DNA of 10,616 bases from JAYZDF01 sp036337945 (GTDB lineage: Bacteria; Myxococcota; Kuafuiibacteriia; Kuafuiibacteriales; Kuafuiibacteriaceae): NCBI GenBank assembly GCA_036337945.1, contig JAYZDF010000100.1, forward strand, positions 1 through 10,616, written 5' to 3'. The position numbers were made by a program, and so were the translations under genes. The notes beneath the pieces were generated by a model. That model worked only from the letters and a program-made list of their open reading frames with translations. It was not told the DNA's origin and made no database searches. Positions 1 through 7,200 of the stretch are shown one piece after another. Position 1 is the stretch's first letter. Each line of letters starts with the position of its first letter.

Positions 1-50
1 AAGGCTAGGGTCAGGCTGGTCATTGAAAATTGTACGCTCGAGAATTTCAA
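1..50 (-). CDS. Probable 5' end of a divergent gene cut by the left window edge
   Basis: Only about 16 codons are visible, reading leftwards from a TTG at 48-50 and beginning MKFSSVQFSMTSLTLA, so no function can be given. The support is a near-ideal Shine-Dalgarno, AAGGAG on the minus strand (CTCCTT at 59-64), 8 nt before the TTG, and an open frame to the edge. A later in-frame ATG (20-22) has no ribosome binding site at a usable distance, which is why the TTG is preferred. If real, it is transcribed divergently from the lipoprotein gene and shares the 51-198 control region. The call could be wrong: a short open stretch with a chance purine run is possible, and an alternative plus-strand frame is also open across this region. 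Confidence 0.35.
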   Translation of the reverse strand, partial: MKFSSVQFSMTSLTLA

Positions 51-70
51 AGGGCTGTCTCCTTGTTGAA

Positions 71-100
71 ACTATCTCAAATGTAGGCACATGTGGTCAA
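71..100 (-). promoter_or_regulatory. Candidate sigma-70-like promoter for the left-edge gene
   Basis: On the minus strand a TTGACC hexamer (complement of 95-100) matches the -35 consensus at 5 of 6 bases. It is followed after 18 bp by GATAGT (complement of 71-76), which matches the -10 consensus at 4 of 6. The predicted start would lie near 64, giving a very short leader that begins at the AAGGAG of the left-edge gene, so the spacing is tight. This is a consensus match only. Confidence 0.22.
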
Positions 101-127
101 GAGCGCTGGTCCGTCATCCCAAAAAAA

Positions 128-136
128 TGCGATAAT
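128..136 (+). promoter_or_regulatory. Candidate extended -10 promoter for the lipoprotein gene
   Basis: The sequence TGCGATAAT has the TGn extension directly before a GATAAT hexamer that differs from TATAAT only at its first base. No good -35 is present about 17 bp upstream, which is tolerated for extended -10 promoters. Transcription would start near 142-144, leaving a leader of about 55 nt before the ATG at 199. It is consensus-based and unproven. Confidence 0.3.
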
Positions 137-198
137 TCTTCCCATAAACGGGCGAAATCAAATGGAGCATGGTATCTCTAGACAGTAAGGTCCATCAG

Positions 199-1431
199 AT
201 GCGCACACTTTCTCAATTTTCAGGTATAGGGTTAACTCTCGCAGTGTTGATTTTCAGCTTTTCATGCTCGTTGCCCGAAGCTGAGCTTCCCATGAATCCT
301 CCAGCCGCGAAGGATGCCTCCGTGCAACTCATCGGAGATGATGCTGGGACTGGCTCGATGACAGACGCGGGAAACATGCGCTGTGAGGAGCCGCGAGTTC
401 AATGCGGGTCGAAGTGTGTAAACGTTCTCACCGACTCGCTCAATTGCGGACAGTGCGGTGACGTATGTATGGGCGGAGATTATTGTAATGATGGTTCGTG
501 TACTCGAACTTGCCCCTCTGGGACGGTGGCCTGCGGGAGTTCGTGCGTCGATTTAGCATCGGACGCGGAACATTGTGGTTCTTGCGACAACGCCTGTGCA
601 TCTGACCGTGAGTGCCGCGGAGGCTCGTGCAATTGCCAGCAAGGGAACATTGAATGCTCGGGTGCCTGCATCGATCCGAACTCCGACCCCAACAATTGCG
701 GGATTTGCAGTCGTACCTGTGAATCTGATGAAATTTGTAATTCTGGCTCATGTGGATGCGCAGGAGGCAGTCGAGAAAATGATTGCTTGGATGGTCAAGA
801 CAATGACTGCGATGAACTCATAGACTGCGACGACCCTGATTGTGTTGACAGTACTCGTTCATGCATGGGGGCTTGCGGTCCAGGCGTTGAAACCTGTTTA
901 TCCGATGGTCAGTGGGGTATGTGCGAAGGTGGAAATGGCGAAAGTGAAATTTGCGGCGATGGTATAGACCAAGACTGTGATGGAAGTGACCTTCGGATGC
1001 CAGACTCTTTTGAGCCCAATGATAGTTGCGGACTATGTAAGTACCTGACCGCTACGGTTGACCCTCAAAATGAAAGCATCTCGGCGAGCTTTGATTCAGT
1101 CAATGATGACATCGACTGTTTCCGTTTTGACGCGAGGGATAACCGAAGCTTTTTTGGACCGGAATCCATTTCGGTCGACCTCACAGATATTCCTATGGGT
1201 CATGATTACGACGTATACCTCTACAGCGACAGAGCGGCTTGTCTAAATCACGGCACACAGCAAGCCCAACCACTTGCGTATAGTTCCGCGACGTCAAACA
1301 TGCCCGAATCACTTCGATGGACTGAACAGCTAGGCGTCGATGATTCTGGCGTATATTACATAATTGTGCGTCGATTTGCGGGCAGCAGCTGTACAGAGAG
1401 CTACACACTGACTGTCAATGGACTGAACTAG
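199..1431 (+). CDS. Cys-rich secreted lipoprotein with three 8-Cys repeats, MopE-like metal-binding motifs and a PPC-like C-terminal domain
   Basis: Residues 1-22 form a signal peptide with a hydrophobic core (GIGLTLAVLIFSFS) ending at Cys23, the probable lipidation site. The lipobox SFSC is imperfect, so it may be a lipoprotein or simply secreted. A low-complexity linker leads to three tandem eight-Cys repeats (residues 62-185), then Asp/Cys-rich motifs at about 194-215 (key residues DNDCDELIDCDDPDC) and 252-265 (CGDGIDQDCDGSDL). These resemble the MopE-type metal-binding motif of myxobacterial surface proteins. Residues 269-408 resemble a bacterial pre-peptidase C-terminal (PPC) beta-sandwich, with DSFEPNDSC, DDIDCFRF, DYDVYLYS, GVYYIIV and SYTLTV in order. 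No catalytic domain is visible, so a cell-surface, metal- or matrix-binding role is an inference. ATG 199 is preferred because AAGG lies 8 nt upstream. The in-frame ATG at 169 has GGAG only 1 nt away and would add 10 residues before the signal peptide. Confidence 0.85.
   Translation: MRTLSQFSGIGLTLAVLIFSFSCSLPEAELPMNPPAAKDASVQLIGDDAGTGSMTDAGNMRCEEPRVQCGSKCVNVLTDSLNCGQCGDVCMGGDYCNDGSCTRTCPSGTVACGSSCVDLASDAEHCGSCDNACASDRECRGGSCNCQQGNIECSGACIDPNSDPNNCGICSRTCESDEICNSGSCGCAGGSRENDCLDGQDNDCDELIDCDDPDCVDSTRSCMGACGPGVETCLSDGQWGMCEGGNGESEICGDGIDQDCDGSDLRMPDSFEPNDSCGLCKYLTATVDPQNESISASFDSVNDDIDCFRFDARDNRSFFGPESISVDLTDIPMGHDYDVYLYSDRAACLNHGTQQAQPLAYSSATSNMPESLRWTEQLGVDDSGVYYIIVRRFAGSSCTESYTLTVNGLN
382..759 (+). 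repeat. Three tandem eight-cysteine protein repeats plus the first Cys of a fourth
   Basis: Within the lipoprotein, Cys residues recur at 62/69/73/83/86/90/96/101, 105/112/116/126/129/133/139/144 and 146/153/157/167/170/174/180/185. The internal spacing is 7-4-10-3-4-6-5 in every copy, and a further Cys at 187 begins what would be a fourth. Conserved non-Cys positions include NCG or HCG before the fifth Cys and GSC at the end. The repeat period is 41-43 residues. Identical spacing in all copies implies a disulfide-stabilised module multiplied by tandem duplication. The DNA copies have diverged, so the duplication is not recent. Confidence 0.88.
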
Positions 1432-2663
1432 TCGACAAGTCTTCCGAACAGCATAATGTTTCTAGGAGTGATTCTTCTGGAGCAAAATGTGCCGACCTGA
1501 ACCTTGCGCGCTGACTCAATGAGCCTCATTGCGCGATCGAGAACCAGCCATAGTTCCAAACTTCGCCGGAAAGTTGCACGAACGAGACCAAGAGCTCGAA
1601 CTTCTCTGGCCCTCTCTTCACCGGCCAGCAATGCTTTTTCGGGTGAAAAATCGCGAGGAAGAGGTAACTCGAGTTTTTGGCTCGCCAGGCGGCAAAAGGT
1701 TTCGAAATTAGCGTTGAGTAACTCTTTCGAGAATGGCCCTTGCAACTGATATACATCCTTACCGGTTGCTTCTCTAAACAAGAGATCTAGCCCCAGCCGG
1801 TAGGACATTTCTCGCCGCCTTGCTTTTCTAATGGGCTCTCGAGCGACGGCTTCCTCAGCGGTAGCAAGTCGCAAATGAGCCTGAGAAAGTGGTAAATATT
1901 GATCGCAACCGGCCTGTGACTGAGGCTCGTAGAATTCTTTGCCGCCTAAATTATGATAGCAGCACGGGACAGCCACAACGTAAGGAGTCCGGTGAAGTGA
2001 GGCCATGTCAAAGAGTTCGTCGGTCAAAAACCCACAGGCGTGCAGCGCGACACCTGCGTCTTGGTGATTCCAATATCGATCTGTTTTTTGATGGATGACA
2101 TCGACAGAGTGAAACGAGCAGTGTTTCTGTTTGCGCTCACTCGCGAGTGCCCGCCCGTGTTCACATAGATCCTCTCGTTTCTCTAAAGCGGTCATTCGAG
2201 CATTGAGTGCTCTATTTAGGCTAAGAGATACGTGCCCTTTGCCTGCGCACCAATCGATGATCGAACATTCTCGCTGCGGTAACAAATGAGCGCAGGTTTC
2301 AATGAACTGATTAATCTGTCTCCATTTCCTTTCCGGAATGCCATGGGCATAGCGCCGGTTTCCCAGAGAAGGACATGGATGCGAGCCGAATTGCGGCAAA
2401 TCATTATGACGTTGAGCGGTCTTTTGCCAGTCGTTTAGAGGAGAGGGCGCGTCGAAAAGTAGGCCATCAATGAGATTCGATTCATACTGATCAATTTCGG
2501 TATGAGATAACTGTCTAAGCCAACGACCGAGCGCTGGAAATTCTCTTTCCCAGGGAAGTTTGAGTTCCACGAAAGGACGCGATTCCCATTGTATGCGATT
2601 GTTTTTTAGAAACTCTGAGATGGCTAAAAAACGTTGCGGAATCGATGGCGGTGGCTTTTTCAT
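1428..2663 (-). CDS. SAM-dependent methyltransferase, METTL25/Methyltransf_32-like
   Basis: This 411-residue cytoplasmic protein has a class I (Rossmann) methyltransferase core in its middle. Motif I is IIDWCAGKGHVSLSL (residues 135-149; Asp137 and the GKG turn form the SAM site). VALHACGFLTD (205-215) and VAVPCCYHNL (230-239) follow. The LHxCG and CCYH pair is typical of the METTL25/RRNAD1/GSTCD-like family (Pfam Methyltransf_32), whose substrates are poorly defined, so none is assigned here. The N-terminal 110 residues and the basic, Arg-rich C-terminal part (about 275-400) fall outside the core and may bind substrate. It is the last gene of a three-gene minus-strand operon, starting 14 nt after the dehydrogenase stop. 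No Shine-Dalgarno is visible, suggesting translation coupled to the upstream gene. An in-frame TGA upstream with no other start codon before it fixes ATG 2663. The stop interlocks with the convergent lipoprotein stop in CTAG. Confidence 0.85.
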   Translation of the reverse strand: MKKPPPSIPQRFLAISEFLKNNRIQWESRPFVELKLPWEREFPALGRWLRQLSHTEIDQYESNLIDGLLFDAPSPLNDWQKTAQRHNDLPQFGSHPCPSLGNRRYAHGIPERKWRQINQFIETCAHLLPQRECSIIDWCAGKGHVSLSLNRALNARMTALEKREDLCEHGRALASERKQKHCSFHSVDVIHQKTDRYWNHQDAGVALHACGFLTDELFDMASLHRTPYVVAVPCCYHNLGGKEFYEPQSQAGCDQYLPLSQAHLRLATAEEAVAREPIRKARRREMSYRLGLDLLFREATGKDVYQLQGPFSKELLNANFETFCRLASQKLELPLPRDFSPEKALLAGEERAREVRALGLVRATFRRSLELWLVLDRAMRLIESARKVQVGTFCSRRITPRNIMLFGRLVD

Positions 2664-2677
2664 GCTGAATGCGAGGC

Positions 2678-3337
2678 TTAGTAGAGCTCTGGAACGAGGT
2701 TCGCATCACGTGCTTTTTCCACCTGAGCCCAAAGATTCTCGCCTTCGAAAATTGTGCTACTTGAGTTTTCTGAAATCGATGAAAGGAGGATAGCGCCAGC
2801 AAGCTCCTCAAGTTTGATAGGTAAGTACTTCCGCATTCCCAATTTCTCGCCCAGAAACCGGAAACCAGGTATGCGCCCGTGATAGTCGCCTTCGAACATT
2901 GAAGGCCGAAAAATGGAATAAGATATTCCTGATTCGCGGACGATTCGTTCTGCCTCTGCCTTGGCCTTAAGGTATGAACCTCGAGGTGAACCTGTTCCTA
3001 CGGAGCTTAGGAGTACAATATGTTGAATGTTTTGCGATTTTGCCGCATCAACCAGAGTCTGCGTTGTGCCAATATCGCTCGTTTGATAGGTGTCACCGCT
3101 GGAGAAACGTTTTTTCATCGTTCCAATCAATTGAACAACGCAGGAGCAGGACGATAGCCTTTGTTCGAGAAGATCGCGTTCAGACAGGTCGAATGCGAAC
3201 TCGGGAGATTCAGCCTTCGACGCGCTCTTGCGTCGAACATGTGGAAAGATTTCGATGTTATTCATCTTGGCAATCTGTGAAAGTGTACGACCTGTGGCGC
3301 CAGTGGACCCGGCGATGAATGGAATCTTAGCGTTCAT
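2678..3337 (-). CDS. NAD(P)-binding oxidoreductase, atypical short-chain dehydrogenase (NmrA/NDUFA9-like)
   Basis: A 219-residue Rossmann-fold protein. The N-terminal strand leads into GSTGATGR (residues 10-17), the GxxGxxG dinucleotide-binding loop of extended/atypical SDRs. The Arg pair at 35-36 after the second strand suggests NADPH preference (inference). A strand-helix pair with VVQLIG (67-72) and SDIGTTQTLVDAAK (87-100) follows. The active-site region has SSVG (111-114) and Y122-LKA-K126, the YxxxK catalytic pair, and then FRPSMFEG (143-150), typical of this subfamily. Homologues include sugar-nucleotide epimerase-like proteins, quinone-related NDUFA9-like proteins and redox sensors, so the substrate is unknown. 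The ATG overlaps the end of the upstream hydrolase gene by 11 nt, implying translational coupling. The protein is shorter than classical extended SDRs (about 300 residues) but normal for the small NAD(P)H-binding type. Confidence 0.85.
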   Translation of the reverse strand: MNAKIPFIAGSTGATGRTLSQIAKMNNIEIFPHVRRKSASKAESPEFAFDLSERDLLEQRLSSCSCVVQLIGTMKKRFSSGDTYQTSDIGTTQTLVDAAKSQNIQHIVLLSSVGTGSPRGSYLKAKAEAERIVRESGISYSIFRPSMFEGDYHGRIPGFRFLGEKLGMRKYLPIKLEELAGAILLSSISENSSSTIFEGENLWAQVEKARDANLVPELY

Positions 3338-4169
3338 GAACTTTACCGTCCGTCACTTCGTAGGCATCGAGGCGCTCATGTTGAAGACAAGGTAATTTTT
3401 GTCGAAACGAGTGCACTTTGTCGATATCTATGTGGGCCAGTGCGAATCCTGGCTCATCCGGTGCGACTGCGAGAACAGTTCCCCAGGGGTCAATGATCAT
3501 TGATCTCCCAAAGGTACGACGAGATGAAGTGTTTGCACCGAATTGTCCGGCCGCGAGAATGTAGCATTGATTTTCAATGGCCCTTGCCCTTAGAAGAACC
3601 TCCCAGTGGTCGCGTCCGGTAGGCACAGTAAAAGCTGCGGGAACAGTGATCATTTCTGCCCCTGCGCGAAACATAGCTCGAAATAATGGTGGGAAGCGCA
3701 AGTCGTAGCAAACAGTCATTCCTATTTTGCCTAGCTCCGTTTGAGCAACGACCGCGTTCGTTCCGGGTTCTACGGAGTCGGATTCGGTATGGGTAGCGCC
3801 TTCACCCAAGGCGACATCAAAGAGGTGGATCTTTCGATACTTTGCGACAAGGTTTCCTTCGGGAGAAAATAAGGTAGAGGTATTGTACGCGCGTTGGGAG
3901 GTTGCTGATGTTTCTGGCAGCGTTCCTGCGAGCAGCCAAATACCGAGAGACTTTGCCAGCTCAGCGAGTCCTCGAAAGAATTTCCCATCGACCGGTTCCG
4001 CCAGTTCTAATTTCTCCGCTTCTGAACCCATAAAATGAACATTCTCTGGCAATACGACTAACTTCGCGCCGGCTTGAGCAGCACTGCGTACAAGCTCAGT
4101 GGCTTGCTTGTATGATGCTTCGATATCGCGAGTGGTGGTCAACTGGACGACTGAGGCCAAAAATTTCAC
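3327..4169 (-). CDS. Carbon-nitrogen hydrolase, Nit1-type (probable deaminated glutathione amidase)
   Basis: This 280-residue nitrilase-superfamily enzyme has a complete Glu-Lys-Cys triad: Glu42 in LPEN (40-43), Lys113 in YRKIHLFD (111-118) and Cys154 in VCYDLRFP (153-160). The additional conserved glutamate is Glu190 in HWEVLLRARAIENQ. The YRKIHLFD block, GRDHWEVLLRARAIENQ, and the C-terminal DPWGTVLA and QKLPCLQHER segments closely resemble the Nit1 branch. Known Nit1 members hydrolyse deaminated glutathione, a transaminase side product, in metabolite repair; the exact substrate here is inferred. The length is normal and the enzyme is cytoplasmic. Translation begins at a GTG (4167-4169); the resulting N-terminus, MKFLASVVQL, matches family starts, although no strong Shine-Dalgarno precedes it. 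It is the promoter-proximal gene of the operon with the dehydrogenase and methyltransferase, and it is divergent from ileS. Confidence 0.92.
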   Translation of the reverse strand: MKFLASVVQLTTTRDIEASYKQATELVRSAAQAGAKLVVLPENVHFMGSEAEKLELAEPVDGKFFRGLAELAKSLGIWLLAGTLPETSATSQRAYNTSTLFSPEGNLVAKYRKIHLFDVALGEGATHTESDSVEPGTNAVVAQTELGKIGMTVCYDLRFPPLFRAMFRAGAEMITVPAAFTVPTGRDHWEVLLRARAIENQCYILAAGQFGANTSSRRTFGRSMIIDPWGTVLAVAPDEPGFALAHIDIDKVHSFRQKLPCLQHERLDAYEVTDGKVHER

Positions 4170-4298
4170 ACGCTCATTATGGAAACCCCAAAAATAAAAA
4201 GCCAGCGAAACTATTCGTTGAAATAGAATAAGAAAATAGGTCTACAACTACGTTTTCCCGTAGCAACATCCACAAGGAAGGGGTAGGGTGCCGGCGAA
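4170..4298. promoter_or_regulatory. Divergent control region between the hydrolase operon and ileS
   Basis: This AT-rich spacer must hold promoters for both directions. For ileS, TTGAAA (4218-4223) followed after 17 bp by TCTACA (4241-4246) is a weak match. TAGAAT (4224-4229) is a better -10 hexamer but lacks a -35 partner. A small hairpin CTACG-ttttcc-CGTAG (4248-4263) lies just downstream. The ileS translation signals are AAGGAAGG (4274-4281), rather far from the ATG, and AGGG (4285-4288), 10 nt before it. No T-box-like leader is visible. For the minus direction CATAAT lies very close to the GTG start and has no convincing -35. Confidence 0.3.
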
Positions 4299-7200
4299 AT
4301 GGCTTTCGAGAAGGTAGAACCGCTGCCAAATTTTCCCGAGCTTGAGACTCGGGTTTTGGACCTATGGAAAGACCGGGATGTTTTTGAGCGGAGCCTTCGG
4401 GAATCCGCTGATCGCCCCGATTTTGTATTCTACGAGGGACCGCCTACAGCTAATGGTCTTCCCCATAATGGCCATGTTCTTACTCGAGTGATGAAGGACT
4501 TATTTCCGCGATATCGAACGATGCGCGGATATCACGTTAATCGATGGGCGGGTTGGGATACTCATGGGTTACCGGTCGAAGTTGAAGTCGAAAAAGAGCT
4601 TAGAATTCAAGGTAAACAAGCCATTCTCGAATACGGTGTTGAAGACTTCTCTAAGAAATGCCTGGACTCTGTTTTTCGCTACACGACCGAGTGGGAACAT
4701 CTCACCGAGCGCATCGGTTTCTGGGTTGATCTAAATAAGGCGTATGTCACTTTTTATAAGTCTTACGTTGAGTCCGTTTGGTGGGCTCTGTCTGAGCTCT
4801 TCAAAAAAGGCCTACTATACAAAGGCCACAAGGTCGTCTGGTGGTGGGCGCAAGGTGGTACGGCGCTGAGCTCGGGAGAAACGGGTCAAGGATACCGTAC
4901 GGTCGATGACCCTTCAGTGTACGTGAAATTCCCGCTCAAGGGCGAAGATGCCTCACTCGTGGTATGGACGACGACTCCATGGACTCTCTCCTCGAATATG
5001 TTTGCGGCTGTCCATGGCGATCTGGATTACGTCTATGCGAAGGATTCTGAAACAGGAGATATGTTGGTCTTGGCCGACGGATTACGTGAGTCCATGGAAG
5101 CCAAGCTTGGCCGAAGTCTTGAGGTGACGAAAACGGTGAAAGGCTCTGAATTGATTGGTAAACGGTATGAGCCTCCGTTTGACATTTACTCTAAGGACGT
5201 CGCAGAAGACGATGAACGCTACTTCCGAGTGGTAGCAGGTGACAAATCGACCACCAATAATCCTCAATGGTTTGTTACTCTTGAAGCGGGTACAGGCGTC
5301 GTTCATCTTGCTCCTGCTTTTGGCGAAGACGATTGGAAGGTGTGGCGTCGGTTAGAGCGTCTACATGGCTCAATCCCGCTTTTATGTGCAGTTCGACCTG
5401 ATGGTGGCTTCGACTCAGTCATGGGCGAAAATTACGAAGGAATCTGGGTTAAGGACGGAGACAAAAAAGTCATTCGTGAGCTCAAAGAACGGGAGCTTGT
5501 CGTCCATTCAGAAATTTATCGGCACGAATATCCATTCTGTTGGCGTTCAGATAAAGATCCGCTGATTCAATACGCTCGAGACGCCTGGTTTATTCGGACA
5601 ACAGACAAGATTGATCGAGTCATAGAGAATAACCAACAAGTTGATTGGCTGCCTGAGCACATCAAAGATGGCCGCTTCGGAGATTTTCTCGCAGGCAACG
5701 TCGATTGGGCGCTTTCTCGTGAGAGATTCTGGGGGACGCCACTCAATATCTGGGAGTGTGAGGAATGTGACCATAGCGCAGCGCCTGCGTCTTGCTCCGA
5801 AATCGAAGCACTCAACCCAGACGCCTTCTCTGCTTTTCATGAGGCCAAAGCGAAAGACCCAGACCTAAAAGAGCACCTAATGGTTCACAAGCCCTGGATT
5901 GATGAGGTTACGCTACCTTGTGAGAAGTGCGGTGGGAAAATGAAACGAGTCACGGAGGTTATTGACTGCTGGTTTGACTCGGGCTGTATGCCATTCGCGC
6001 AATTCGGGTACCCTCATCTAGAAGGTAGTCAACAACAGTTTGAGCGTGCATTCCCCGCTGATTTTATCTCCGAGGCTATCGACCAAACTCGTGGCTGGTT
6101 TTACTCGTTGATGATGGTCTCTAATCTCTTGTTCGATAGTTCAGAGGCTCCGCATCCTTACAAAAGGTGCATCGTGCTCGGTCACGTTTCAGACAAATAC
6201 GGGAAAAAGGAATCTAAATCCTCAGGAAACTACACGCCTCCAGAGGTGATATTGGATCGAGTTCGCATGGGATTTGGACTTGTCAAAAAAGACAAGATAG
6301 CTGCCAAGCCGGGCGAAGCATTAATCGCATTCGAAGACCTCGAAGGCCTTGATATCTCTGATGGTAGCACTGTGTCGCTATATCGCTCCGATGAGCCTGA
6401 AAGTGCGATCAAAATAAAGTTGAAGGGTCACAAGAAACTACCTCGAAGACAGGTTGTTCTTCATGAGGATGTGATCGAATCGTTGAAGTTGGACTATGCC
6501 CCCGATGATGTGCGTCCAGCCGAGGTTCCTTCTTTGCCTTCTGAGCAGCAAGCTTGCCTGGAAGGTCTAGGTGTTCCGGCCCCTGGGGCGGATGCGTTCC
6601 GGTGGTTTTTTTATGCGTCTAATCCCCCGTGGAACAACACGCGACACTCTCTAGGGAACGTTCGTGGAAAGCAAAAAGAACTCCCTCTAAAGCTTCGCGC
6701 TGTGTACGCTTTTTTCGTAACCTACGCGAATATCGACCGCTTTGATCCTGTGAAAGACGAGAAGTCACGTCGACCGGTAGCTAAGAGGAACCTTCTTGAT
6801 CGATGGGTGATGAGCGAATTCGAATCGATGAAGCGAGCGGTCATCTCGCTGATGGATGATTTTAAGAGCTACGACGCAGCCCAAAAGCTTACAGACTTTG
6901 TCGAGGCACTGTCGAATTGGTACGTTCGCCGTTCGCGAAACCGCTTTTGGGGCGAGGAGAGAGACCAAGACAAGATGGACGCCTATTGGACGCTTTACAC
7001 ATGCTTATGTGACTTATCGCTTTTCTTGGCCCCATTTATCCCGTTTCAAGCCGAAGATATTTATCAAAACTTGGTAGTCGCTCAATATGGTGAGGGTCCC
7101 AAAGATAGTGTGCACTTGTGCACGTTGCCCGTCGCAGACCTATCATTGATTGATGAGGATCTCTCTAGAACGATGAATGCGTTGCGAGACCTCGTATCTA

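Noticed and set aside
2..181. A plus-strand frame open from the window edge to a TAG at 179-181, possibly the tail of an upstream gene
   Set aside because: About 60 codons without a stop is not rare by chance. The translation is basic, Trp/Cys-scattered and resembles no recognisable C-terminus, and the region better fits a divergent control region.
440..751. Minus-strand open frames inside the lipoprotein gene
   Set aside because: They are antisense shadows of the Cys-repeat coding sequence and lack a ribosome binding site or recognisable domain. The plus frame shows repeats, a signal peptide and a domain structure.
2515..2811. A minus-strand frame bridging the dehydrogenase end and methyltransferase start, considered as a gene or as evidence of a frameshift fusion
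   Set aside because: Both flanking genes are complete with normal ends and a 14-nt gap. The bridging frame matches neither protein and has no motif.
4248..4263. The CTACG-ttttcc-CGTAG hairpin before ileS, considered as a T-box or attenuator
   Set aside because: The stem is only 5 bp, has no T tract, and none of the T-box conserved elements or specifier structure is present.
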